Shown one piece after another: positions 17,091 to 25,805 of a DNA stretch of 64,000 bases. Position 1 is the first letter of the stretch. Each line of letters starts with the position of its first letter. The translations under genes and the position numbers were made by a program. This stretch comes from Saccharopolyspora phatthalungensis (GTDB taxonomy: Bacteria; Actinomycetota; Actinomycetes; Mycobacteriales; Pseudonocardiaceae). The stretch is taken from assembly GCF_014203395.1 (NCBI RefSeq), contig NZ_JACHIW010000002.1:1550001-1614000 (forward strand), given 5' to 3'. Below the pieces are notes generated by a model that saw nothing but the letters and a program-made list of their open reading frames with translations, ran no database searches and had not been told where the DNA came from.

Positions 17091-18428
17091 ATGTCGAGCC
17101 CAACACAAGTGCAATCGTCCACCACTGCGGCTAGGCGCACGCGATCGCGTTCCGCTGTCCTCGGAACACTCGGCAACGTGATGGAATGGTATGACTTCAC
17201 GGTCTACGGCTTTCTCGCGGCTGCCATTGGGGCCAACTTCTTCCCGGGGCATGACTCGGTAGCGGCACTCCTGTCCACTTTCGCCGTATTCGCCGTCGGT
17301 TTCGTTGCGCGGCCGGTCGGCGCACTCGTGCTCGGCCCGATCTCCGACCGTCGTGGACGAAAGTTCGTGATGTTGCTGTCCATGCTATTGATGGCTGCGG
17401 GCTCCCTCGTCATCGGGCTGAGTCCCAGCTACGCGGCCATCGGCGCGCTTGCCCCTGCGCTCATCCTCATCGGGCGCCTCATGCAGGGCTTCTCGGCCGG
17501 AGGCGAGTTCGGCAGCGCGGCCGTTTACCTCACCGAGTGGGCCAGTCCGGGGCGCCGGGGATTCTTCGGGAGCTTCCATCAGGTCGGCACCTATGGGGGA
17601 CTCTTGCTCGGTCTTTTCGTTGTGGCGACCCTGACGTCGGCCGTCGGGCCGGATGAGGTCAAGACCTGGGCCTGGCGTGTGCCGTTCCTGCTCGGCGCGC
17701 TGCTCGCGATCATCGTCCTGGTTCTGCGTAGGGGAATCGGCGAGACACCGGAGTTCCAAGAGTTGACCAACGCGCGAATGGTCGAACCCGACACCGGAAG
17801 CGCGGTGGATTCTCCGACCGACCGGCCGATCAGCTCGGCGCGGGGTTTCTTCCTGGCCGTCGGCGTGGTGGCACTGTGGAGCGTGACATCTTTTGTCACC
17901 ATCAACTACATGCCCACGTTCGCCACGGCTTTCACGACGATTTCGGCCACGGCGGCGCTGTGGGCGACCGCAATCGGCTGCGTTGTGGCGGTCGCGTTGA
18001 TTCCGGTCGCCGGGAATCTTTCCGACAAGGTCGGCCGAAGGCCGCTCATCATCGGTGCGGCCCTGACTTACATCATTGCCTCGTTGCCCCTTTTCTGGCT
18101 TGTGGTCAGCGTTCCCTCCTTCGGATCGCTCGTTCTGGTGCAGGTGCTCTTCGCCATTCCCACAAGTGCGATCGCGGGAGCCGGAACAGCCACCATCAGT
18201 GAGCTTTTCGGGACTCATAACCGGGGTTCGCTGGTGTCGATAGCCTCGGCGATCTCGGTAGCGGTGTTCGGGGGATCGGGAGGTTACGCGGCTACCTTGC
18301 TGATCAAGTCGACCGGGTTTAAGGTTTCGCTCACGTTCTATATCATCGCCGTAGCGATCATCACTCTCGTCGCCGCCCTCAATCTGCCGCGAACAGACGG
18401 CCTCTCGCGGCGCGGTCAACCCGGCTGA
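17091..18428 (+). CDS. MHS-family MFS transporter, copy 2
   Basis: 445 aa, 12 TM, same family as the protein at 14304: LGTLGNVMEWYDFTVYGFLA in TM1, GPISDRRGRK in loop 2-3, QGFSAGGEFGSAAVYLTEW in TM4. The sequences are clearly diverged, so this is not a recent duplicate. AGAGGT at 17081-17086 supports ATG 17091 over GTG 17049. The likely substrate is an organic acid or osmolyte. A perfect 12-bp stem terminator follows. Confidence 0.9.
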   Translation: MSSPTQVQSSTTAARRTRSRSAVLGTLGNVMEWYDFTVYGFLAAAIGANFFPGHDSVAALLSTFAVFAVGFVARPVGALVLGPISDRRGRKFVMLLSMLLMAAGSLVIGLSPSYAAIGALAPALILIGRLMQGFSAGGEFGSAAVYLTEWASPGRRGFFGSFHQVGTYGGLLLGLFVVATLTSAVGPDEVKTWAWRVPFLLGALLAIIVLVLRRGIGETPEFQELTNARMVEPDTGSAVDSPTDRPISSARGFFLAVGVVALWSVTSFVTINYMPTFATAFTTISATAALWATAIGCVVAVALIPVAGNLSDKVGRRPLIIGAALTYIIASLPLFWLVVSVPSFGSLVLVQVLFAIPTSAIAGAGTATISELFGTHNRGSLVSIASAISVAVFGGSGGYAATLLIKSTGFKVSLTFYIIAVAIITLVAALNLPRTDGLSRRGQPG

Positions 18429-18557
18429 CGCCGGACTTCAGCCAGGTGACCGGGCTCCCTGACGAACGGACGGAGATCGATTCGAATGTGTTTGGGGGGT
18501 CAAAGATCAAGTACGAGGGCTGGTTAGCGAGCGCGAGCAGCACTGCGTTATCACCTC

Positions 18558-18595
18558 GTTCGACTCCTGCTCCGTTGGTGAGACAGGAGTCGAAC
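18558..18595. terminator. Bidirectional hairpin terminator
   Basis: Perfect 12-bp stem GTTCGACTCCTG / CAGGAGTCGAAC with a 14-nt loop, between the convergent MHS transporter and the HEPN-like gene. Confidence 0.7.
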
Positions 18596-18623
18596 GCAGA
18601 CACGCCACCCGGTGCATGCGGAG

Positions 18624-19472
18624 TCAGCCTCCTGCGGCGGCAAGGCGTTCCTCGACGTCGTTGAACAGCGCGCCGATTGGGCCCCAGCACATCATCACGG
18701 TGTCGTGGTCGAGGCGGGCCTGCGAGGCCACCTCCTGCCGAGGGTGGATGAAGTTGCGGAACTCCTTGACTGGGCCGAGGAACCGGTGCGCGTCGAACTG
18801 GATCCAGCCGTTCTCCCGCGCCGTGTCGAGCAGCACCGCCAGTCCGACCCGGTCGGCGGAGACCTTTCTGCCGTGCTCGTTGACGAAACCGTCCTGCCGC
18901 ACCTTCTCGTCCCGCTCGGTCAGCACGGCGTGCAGCACCCCTTCGACGAGGCTCCCGAGCCCGATGACGGCCAGCGTGTGTGCACCGTTGCGCATGCAGA
19001 TCCGTGCTTCGGTTAGCCGGTTGACCAGCATCTCGGCGGCCACCTCGTCCAGCACGAGGCGGCGCAGTCGCTCCTCCAGGCCGTCCGGCTCGGAGTAGTG
19101 CGCGGCACCGTCGGACCCGAGCTCGCCGAGGACCGGACGCCCACCGACGGCGGAGATTACGAGGCCCTCGGCTTCGAGGACGCCGTTGAGCGCATCGCGG
19201 AACTCCTCGGCGACCACCTTGCCGTCGTCGTACTCGCGCGGATCGCAGACCCTGCACAGGAAGCGCTCGATCCGCGCGGGGTCGGCGCGGTTCTCGATCA
19301 GCTGCTCGGCCAGCCACTGCACCCGCGGCGAGCCGTCGTACTCCGGGACCGGTGACCAGCCCGCGCGGGCCAGCAGCGGGCCTAGCTCGTAGGACTTCCG
19401 CTCGTACGGGCCGCCCATGTCAACCACGATGTCGGCGATCTTCTCGGCGGTACGGTCGTCCAGGGGTTGCAT
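18624..19472 (-). CDS. HEPN-like / abortive-infection-type protein, partner of the helicase-nuclease
   Basis: 282 aa. The N-terminal 100 residues (LDDRTAEKIADIVVDMGG, then WLAEQLIENRADPARIERFL) resemble AbiJ-type N-terminal domains. The C-terminal half is all-helical (GLGSLVEGVLHAVL) and ends the core with FRNFIHP at 238-244, an R-N-x-x-H motif of the kind found in HEPN ribonuclease domains. It starts 1 nt after the stop of the upstream helicase gene, with AAGGAGG 8 nt before ATG, so the two are co-translated. An RNase toxin or sensor role is inferred; the HEPN assignment rests on motif and fold impression only. Confidence 0.6.
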   Translation of the reverse strand: MQPLDDRTAEKIADIVVDMGGPYERKSYELGPLLARAGWSPVPEYDGSPRVQWLAEQLIENRADPARIERFLCRVCDPREYDDGKVVAEEFRDALNGVLEAEGLVISAVGGRPVLGELGSDGAAHYSEPDGLEERLRRLVLDEVAAEMLVNRLTEARICMRNGAHTLAVIGLGSLVEGVLHAVLTERDEKVRQDGFVNEHGRKVSADRVGLAVLLDTARENGWIQFDAHRFLGPVKEFRNFIHPRQEVASQARLDHDTVMMCWGPIGALFNDVEERLAAAGG

Positions 19473-19473
19473 G

Positions 19474-22400
19474 TCAGCTGTCCTCCTTGTCGGCTTGGTA
19501 CTGGGCGATGTCGATGGCGCGGGACAACCGCTCGACGATCTTGCGGCCGCGGCGCTTGAAGCCGAGCTCGCGCAGCGCCTGCGACAGCCGCTCCTCGCGG
19601 TCGAGCTGGAGCCCGTCGCACAGCAGCCACCGGCAGATCGCGATCAGGTCGGCCTCGGTGTACTCGTCGGTCTTCAGGCCCGGCCGGACGTCCGGGCGCG
19701 GGCCGCGACGGGATTCCGGGGAGGGCCGTGGATCCGGCTCGGCACGCCGAGGAGGCTCGGGCGCGGGCGCCGCCCGGTCGGCGTCGCGCATCGCGCCCTC
19801 CCAGGCCTTGACGATCTTGTCGGTCTCACCGGAGCGGTCGGCGAACCACGCCGAGGCCCACAGCCGGTGAAACCGCCAGCCGAGCCGTTCCAGATGCGAC
19901 TGCCGCAGCCTGTCGCGGTCCCGGACGCTGGTCATCCTGTGGTAGCGATCGCCGTCCGCCTCCACGGCCAGCACCATCTGGCCCGGCCGGTCCCGGTGCG
20001 CCAGCGCGAAGTCGATGCTGTAGCCGGAGACGCCCCACTGCGGATGGACCTCGATGCCGCGCTCCACCAGCGCGTCGTGCACGTCCTGCTCGAACCCGTT
20101 GAGCCGCACCGGCTTCCGGTGGCCGACCCGGTCGAGATCGCCCTGGGCCTGGGCGAACTCCAGGTAGCGGCGCAGCAATTCGGTGCCAGTCGGTTCCTGG
20201 GTCGGCTCAATCTCGGCCGGACCGACGGCGCTCACGATCGTCATGCGCCGCTTCGCGCGGGTGACCGCTACATTCAGCCGGCGCCGGCCGCCCTCGCTGT
20301 TCAGCGGCCCGAAGCTGCGCCCGTCCAGCCGGCCGCCGCTGCGCTTGGCCACGCCGAGGGTGAGGATGATCGCGTCCCGCTCGTCGCCCTGCACCCGCTC
20401 CAGGTTCTTGACGAAGAACCGGCGGCCCGGACCGGAATCCTCGGCGAAGAACTCCTGCAGGTCCGGGCGGGCCTGCACGGCGCGGCGCACGGCGGCTTCT
20501 ACCTTCTCCGCGTGGTCGTTTCCCATCGCGATGACGCCCAGGGTCTCGTCCGGGCGCTGTTCGGCGTGCGCGAGCACCAGGTCCGCCGCCGCCTGCACTT
20601 CGGCGGGCGACGATCCGCGCTGGCCGGGCGCGACGGTGCCGTCCTCGACCAAGTGCAGCACGACGGGGGTCTCCATCGCGGTGCCCGGGAAGGTCACCAG
20701 GTCGCGGTGGTAGATCTCCTGGTTGGAGAAGGCGATCAGCCGCTCGTCGGTGCTGCGGTAATGCCAGCGCAACCGCACCTGGTTGGGCAGCAGCGACCGC
20801 ATGATGCTCAGGATCGACTCGTAGTCCTGCAGGGCGTTGTCGTCGTCCTCGGCGCCTTCGAGGATGCGCTCGAACTGGTTCGACGGCGGCAGCTGCTTGT
20901 CGTCCCCGGCTACCACGAGCCGCTCGCCGCGCGCGATGGTGGCCACGGCGTCGTGCGGGCGGATCTGGCTGGCCTCGTCGAAGACCACCAGGTCGAACAG
21001 CTTCTCCGCGGGCAGCGTGCGACTGACCACCAGCGGCGACATCGCCCAGCACGGGCGCAGCGCGAGCAGCACGTGCGGGGCCTTCTCGACCAGGCTCCGC
21101 AGCGGCAGGTGCCGGGAGCGCTTGTTCGCCTGCTCGCGCAGCAGCCGGGTCTCCTGAGGATGCTCGTCGCGGACTTGCCGCAGCCGCCGGGCCACCTCGA
21201 AGCGCACCCGGTCGGCCGCGGTGTCGCGGTGGCAGGTGTCGTCCTGCCGGTAATCCCGGGCCAGCCGGGTGTGGGTGTCGGGGGCGAACTCCCGCAGTAC
21301 CGCGGAGTCGAGCTTGAACTGGTCGAGCAGGGATTTCAGCCACACGTGCCGGAACAGCAGCCATGCCTGGTCAACGTCGAGCCGCTGCTCGGAAATCTGC
21401 TGGACAAGCGGGGTGAGGCCGAGGCGTTCGAAGTCCGCGATCAGGTGGTTGATCCCCTGCATCCGCCACAGCATCTCTTGGTCCTGCCGCAGCTGCTGGA
21501 TCTCGTCGTCCACCTGCTCGGTCGGACGGTTGTCCACATCGGACAGCTTCGCGCACATCGCCACCGCGGTGAGCTGGTTGCGCAGGGTCTGGAACAGCTC
21601 CATCGTCTCCGCCAGGCCCACCACCTCGGACGGCCTGCCGTGCGGATCGCCGAGCCGCTGCCAGCGGTCGCGCTGCTCGACCACCCTGGCGAGCTTTGTG
21701 TGCAGCACCCTGCGCTGGGTGATCCCGTCGGTCGACGCCTGCTTGACCTCAGCGCGCAGGCGGCGCCGGGCGAGCCAGCCGTGCGGCTGGCCGCCGCCAA
21801 GATGCTCCTTGACGGGCGCGGTGGCGTGGTACCAGTCGTCGAGCCGGTTGCCGAAGACGTCTCCGCCGAACTCCCGGACGCTCGTGTTCACCTCGTCGAG
21901 CAGCCGCAGAACCTCGTCCCATCCGGCGAGGTTCTGCGGAGCACGCAGTCCGGTCTGGTGCAGCACGCGGACCATGCTCTGCCTGCCGCGGTGCAGCGTG
22001 TTCGAAGCGAGCTCGTCGAGCTCGATGAGGACCTTCTGGATATCGTCGGTCTCCCAGATATCCGCTTGCCACCACGGTGTCTCGCGGCGGACCACACGCG
22101 GCCCGTCGAGATCCACGAACTGCCGCAGGTCCCCCTCCAGCCGCTCGACCGTCGCCCGGTCGAGAGAGCGCAGCACCGAGCCGCGGAAGTTCAGCGGCGT
22201 CGCCGGAGCCCGCAGCTCCAGCAGTTCCTGCTGCACCTCGTACGCGGTCTTGCCCCACGGTTCCCGCGGCTGGTGCAGCGCGTCGGAGTACCGGCGCAGC
22301 TGAGCGCGCCGCTGCTCCACCTTGCGGTGCGTGTCGCCGACCTCCGGGCGCGGTTGCCGCCCGGCCGACTCCAGGCTGTCGTGCAGCTGCCGCGCGACGT

Positions 22401-23502
22401 GCTTCTTGTCCATCTTCTGCTGGTGCAGGTCGAACACCAGCCCGTCCAGGCCGACCTGGGCCAGCCGCGTGGTCACCGCTTCGATCGCCGCGCGCTTCTC
22501 GGACACGAACAGCACGCGCATCCCGCGGGCCGCGGCACCGGCGATGATGTTGGCGATGGTCTGGCTCTTGCCGGTGCCGGGCGGGCCTTCCACGAGCACG
22601 TCGTGCCCGGCCAGGGCGACCCCGACCGCCTCCTGCTGCGAGGAGTCCGCGTCCTGCACCAGGAACTCGTCGGCCGGCTTGATCGCGTCGGCGGCTGGGG
22701 CGGAGAAGTGCTGCGAGCGCTCGGAGACCGCCAGCTTCGACGGTTCGTGACCGGCCAGCGCGGCCACCAGGTCGTGTCTGGCGAGCAGATCACCCGCGCC
22801 GTGCAGGTCCTGGACCATCGGCTGCTTCTCGTAGTTGAACAGCCCACACACCACCGCCTGTTCCAGCTCGACGGAGACGCCTTGGGCCTGCGCCACCGCG
22901 GCGAGTTCGGCGTGCACGGCTTCCGGCTGGGCCAGCGGGTCGTCGGTATCCGACAGCAGGTCGGCGGCGCGGGCGGTGAACTCCTGGACGTCGAGGGCGA
23001 GCCCGAAGTCCTTGTCCAGCGCGTACAGCAAGACCGGGTTGAGCTCCGCATCGTCGGCGAGCTCCAGCTCGAACTCGCTGTCAGCGACGGTGCGGGCGTT
23101 AATCCGCAGCGTGCGCAGCAGCAGAGGAGCGCGGAGTCGGCCGATGGCACTGGTGGTGCCGTCGCGCGGCACAGCGCGGACCAGTCCCTGCGCAAGTTTG
23201 CCGACGTCGATGCCCTGTTCTTCGACGAGCATGTGCATCGCACGCCGCACGTTGCGCGCGCGGGTACGGGCGTCCTTGTGCGCTTCGGGTTCCTGGAACA
23301 GCGCGCCGAGCTTCACGGCCTTTCCGTGCAGCAAATTCCGCACCGCAGCGGAATCGGCATTCGTGAGGTCCAGGCTGGTCGTCTTGGTGTTCTTGAAGTT
23401 CAGCAGCGTATTTCGGGAGCTGAGCTCGATCAGGCTCTTGGCCCACTGATCGGCCTTGGCGCGCACGAGCTGCAGCCGATGTTCTTCCATGTCAGCGGAC
23501 AT
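19474..23502 (-). CDS. DUF4011 - SF1 helicase - Vsr/MTES_1575-like nuclease (Hhe-like) protein
   Basis: About 1342 aa. The N-terminal DUF4011 region contains WAKSLIELSSRNTLLNF. The SF1 helicase core follows: Walker A EGPPGTGKSQTIANII, motif II VVFDEASQIRP, motif III VVAGDDKQLPPSN, motif V/VI RVQGDERDAIILTLGVA and LNVAVTRAKRRM. Near the C-terminus a restriction-endonuclease-like fold reads FEQDVHDALVERGIEVHPQW, IDFALAH, VLAVEADG and RQSHLERLGWRFHRLWASAWF, as in Vsr/MTES_1575 nucleases. The architecture recalls the Hhe anti-phage gene (from memory). Start uncertain: ATG 23502 or the next Met five codons in. Encodes the first gene of a two-gene operon with the HEPN-like ORF. Confidence 0.82.
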   Translation of the reverse strand: MSADMEEHRLQLVRAKADQWAKSLIELSSRNTLLNFKNTKTTSLDLTNADSAAVRNLLHGKAVKLGALFQEPEAHKDARTRARNVRRAMHMLVEEQGIDVGKLAQGLVRAVPRDGTTSAIGRLRAPLLLRTLRINARTVADSEFELELADDAELNPVLLYALDKDFGLALDVQEFTARAADLLSDTDDPLAQPEAVHAELAAVAQAQGVSVELEQAVVCGLFNYEKQPMVQDLHGAGDLLARHDLVAALAGHEPSKLAVSERSQHFSAPAADAIKPADEFLVQDADSSQQEAVGVALAGHDVLVEGPPGTGKSQTIANIIAGAAARGMRVLFVSEKRAAIEAVTTRLAQVGLDGLVFDLHQQKMDKKHVARQLHDSLESAGRQPRPEVGDTHRKVEQRRAQLRRYSDALHQPREPWGKTAYEVQQELLELRAPATPLNFRGSVLRSLDRATVERLEGDLRQFVDLDGPRVVRRETPWWQADIWETDDIQKVLIELDELASNTLHRGRQSMVRVLHQTGLRAPQNLAGWDEVLRLLDEVNTSVREFGGDVFGNRLDDWYHATAPVKEHLGGGQPHGWLARRRLRAEVKQASTDGITQRRVLHTKLARVVEQRDRWQRLGDPHGRPSEVVGLAETMELFQTLRNQLTAVAMCAKLSDVDNRPTEQVDDEIQQLRQDQEMLWRMQGINHLIADFERLGLTPLVQQISEQRLDVDQAWLLFRHVWLKSLLDQFKLDSAVLREFAPDTHTRLARDYRQDDTCHRDTAADRVRFEVARRLRQVRDEHPQETRLLREQANKRSRHLPLRSLVEKAPHVLLALRPCWAMSPLVVSRTLPAEKLFDLVVFDEASQIRPHDAVATIARGERLVVAGDDKQLPPSNQFERILEGAEDDDNALQDYESILSIMRSLLPNQVRLRWHYRSTDERLIAFSNQEIYHRDLVTFPGTAMETPVVLHLVEDGTVAPGQRGSSPAEVQAAADLVLAHAEQRPDETLGVIAMGNDHAEKVEAAVRRAVQARPDLQEFFAEDSGPGRRFFVKNLERVQGDERDAIILTLGVAKRSGGRLDGRSFGPLNSEGGRRRLNVAVTRAKRRMTIVSAVGPAEIEPTQEPTGTELLRRYLEFAQAQGDLDRVGHRKPVRLNGFEQDVHDALVERGIEVHPQWGVSGYSIDFALAHRDRPGQMVLAVEADGDRYHRMTSVRDRDRLRQSHLERLGWRFHRLWASAWFADRSGETDKIVKAWEGAMRDADRAAPAPEPPRRAEPDPRPSPESRRGPRPDVRPGLKTDEYTEADLIAICRWLLCDGLQLDREERLSQALRELGFKRRGRKIVERLSRAIDIAQYQADKEDS

Positions 23503-23816
23503 GCCGCTTGATCCCCCTGTCGGCGAGACATTACCGGTCGGCGCTTCCTGCGGCGGCGCAGGGCTGCCCATCTGCGGCCAGCAGAACAGGCTTCCTCGGT
23601 TCCGCATTCGGCCACCATAGACTGAACGGATGAATCCGTGCTGGCATGCCATCGACCTGCGCGGATCATCCCGCAAGTTCCCAGATTCACCGAATCGGGT
23701 TCCACTGGCGAAAACTCGGTCCGAACTCCGTCATCCGCCTTCGGGCAGCTGGGTCCGGGTGGAAAGTGTGCAGTCGCCCCTCGGACACAATTCTGGGAAA
23801 TGTCCCCAACGACTGG
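23503..23816. other. Intergenic region upstream of the helicase operon
   Basis: 314 bp, probably containing the promoter of the leftward helicase-nuclease operon and the end of the leftward operon to its right. No gene or clear hairpin seen. Confidence 0.4.
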
Positions 23817-25805
23817 CTAGGCGGTGGACTCGGCTCCGGGGAAGGCGGGTCCGACGTTGCGAGTGCTGGTGGCGCGGTGGATCCATGCCTTTCCTTCGGC
23901 TGCGATCCCTTCCAGCACGTGCAGTGCGTGCGCAAAGCCGGTGGAGTCAAGGCTGATCTGGGAGAGCCCGGGCTCGTCAGTAGCTTGCTGTTCGATTTCT
24001 CGCGGAGGTTCGGTGACGTCGATAATCCGGGAAGGCCCGTTGCTGAGAGTCAACTCAAGGGTGTAGTCGTACTCCCCTGACTCGACCACCTGCAGCGACG
24101 AGACGGCATCGAAGCGGAAGTGGCCACGCTCGCATCCGTGGAATGAGGCGTTTTCGAAGTCGAGCCGCCTGGTGAGCTCGCGGACTCCGTCCGCCGTGAT
24201 CAGGAACAAGCGGAGGTCGTATTTCGGATACCGCCAGGGACCACCGTTGACCCGAGCTCGTTTCCGGTTCCGCGCGGGGGTTTGCACGATCGTGTCTGCG
24301 ATGACGTCACGCCAGGCGAGGCGGTAGTGCCGCAGCGCCTCGTCCATGAGCATGGCCCTGTCACATTCCAGCCATGCCGCCATTTCGTCCTCCGTTGGGC
24401 AAGTGGCTTCCAGCTTGCCTTTCCACCGCCGATACTCCGCTTCGCGGGCTTCGAGGTCGCATGCGCGTTCCCGGGCTTCTTCGCTGTATCGCCGACGTTC
24501 GCTGAGAATTCGCCACCAGCGGATCGTGGCGACTCGCCCGCCCGCCACTGTGATGAGCACGCTGCCGAGCGCCGGTAGCGGGTCCGTCCGCACGGCCGCA
24601 TCAGCCACCGCACCGAGCGCGAGGGCCGCCACTGCGAGCGCAGACAAGCACGTCACCTTGGTGGACACCGACGTCCGATACTGTTCGCGGTAGGCGAACA
24701 GGAGTCCCTTGCGCCACTGCCGTCTGACATCGCGGATCACGTACCGGATCAGCCAGGTGATCTCGCCGACCGTGATCCTGCTTTCGCGGTAAAGTTCGAC
24801 GATTTCGTCGCGCAGTGTGGCGCGGATACCTCTGGTCTCGGCCAGCCAGACCGCGCGCGCGACACCCTCCGGCGCATACTTGTGAGCGTAGTACTGGAAG
24901 GCGTGATCGACCCGTTTGGCGAACCCGGGTTCGCCAGCCTCGTGGTCATCGAACCGTCCGACGCGCTCGCGTTCTTTGGCCCGGAGGCGTTGGGTCCGGT
25001 ACCGCCACTCGAACCCCGACCTGGCCGCAACAACTCCGCTCACCAGCAGCACCAAGCAAGCGATTACCGGCACTGGCGTCTGGCGCTGCAGCAGGATCCA
25101 GCCGAGGGCGCCGAATGAGGCAACGAGAAGTCCGGTCGCGAGGACGGCGCGCAGCCGGTCGTCGAGAGTAGTGGCCTTCGGCGCCGGTTGGCGGATGCGC
25201 GGGTGAGCCGGGTCCGGTTGGAAGTAGGCCCACACACGCTTTTCCCGGTCGCCGGCGCACCTTCCCCGTTCGGCAGCACGGCGCCTGTCCGCCCAGAAAC
25301 GGTCTTTCATGCTGCCGGTCAGCACGAGGTCGCAGTGACGCCCGATCTTCTCGCGTTGCCGGGCAGGAAGAGCCTCTAGCTTCGCCAACGCCGCTGCGGG
25401 ATCGCCGTCGGGACTCCCGAGATACTTCAGCAGTTCACACAACGCTTCCAATGCGCGTGTCCACTCGTCGCCCACGCACGTGACGAGCCAGCCAGGCAGC
25501 TGTGCGAGTTGCGCCCGGTCCTCGGCGTCCAGCTCGCGGTAGGAGCGTTTGCTGAGCATGGCCAGCACCCAGTGAAAACGGACCTCGGCGTTCGCATAGC
25601 CGTGGGCGATGGCCTCGGTGATCAGTTCACGGGCACGCAGTGGCACCCCGTTGTCCAAGTAGCGGACGCCGACCCGGTACTTCCATTCAGGCGGATCATC
25701 GGAAGACACCATGTACACAGTGGAGTTGTGTACCTGCTCGGCCTGAATGCCGACGAAGGAGCCAGATTCGGCTGTGTTGGCGGTGGTGGTGTCGTGGTCG
25801 CTCAT
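23817..25805 (-). CDS. Multi-pass membrane protein with N-terminal RHIM-like motif
   Basis: 662 aa, family not recognised. The N-terminus carries GSFVGIQAEQVHNSTVYMV (15-33), a RHIM-like amyloid signalling motif that is almost the same as one in the upstream gene product. A helical, TPR-like segment follows (40-165), then two TM helices (about 219-239 and 245-262), a cytoplasmic helical part, two more TM helices (about 395-445) and a soluble C-terminal domain of about 190 residues with a beta-rich centre. Its start overlaps the upstream stop by 4 nt (ATGA), implying coupling. Inferred role: membrane-located effector or signalling partner nucleated through motif-motif contact. Confidence 0.75.
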   Translation of the reverse strand: MSDHDTTTANTAESGSFVGIQAEQVHNSTVYMVSSDDPPEWKYRVGVRYLDNGVPLRARELITEAIAHGYANAEVRFHWVLAMLSKRSYRELDAEDRAQLAQLPGWLVTCVGDEWTRALEALCELLKYLGSPDGDPAAALAKLEALPARQREKIGRHCDLVLTGSMKDRFWADRRRAAERGRCAGDREKRVWAYFQPDPAHPRIRQPAPKATTLDDRLRAVLATGLLVASFGALGWILLQRQTPVPVIACLVLLVSGVVAARSGFEWRYRTQRLRAKERERVGRFDDHEAGEPGFAKRVDHAFQYYAHKYAPEGVARAVWLAETRGIRATLRDEIVELYRESRITVGEITWLIRYVIRDVRRQWRKGLLFAYREQYRTSVSTKVTCLSALAVAALALGAVADAAVRTDPLPALGSVLITVAGGRVATIRWWRILSERRRYSEEARERACDLEAREAEYRRWKGKLEATCPTEDEMAAWLECDRAMLMDEALRHYRLAWRDVIADTIVQTPARNRKRARVNGGPWRYPKYDLRLFLITADGVRELTRRLDFENASFHGCERGHFRFDAVSSLQVVESGEYDYTLELTLSNGPSRIIDVTEPPREIEQQATDEPGLSQISLDSTGFAHALHVLEGIAAEGKAWIHRATSTRNVGPAFPGAESTA

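Noticed and set aside
18558..18595. tRNA T-arm-like GTTCGACTCC
   Set aside because: It is one arm of a perfect terminator hairpin; no acceptor or anticodon arm around it.
19417..23511. A 1364-codon ORF on the plus strand opposite the helicase-nuclease gene
   Set aside because: It is the antisense shadow of a G+C-rich gene: no motifs, His/Arg/Val-rich composition, while the minus strand has full helicase motifs.
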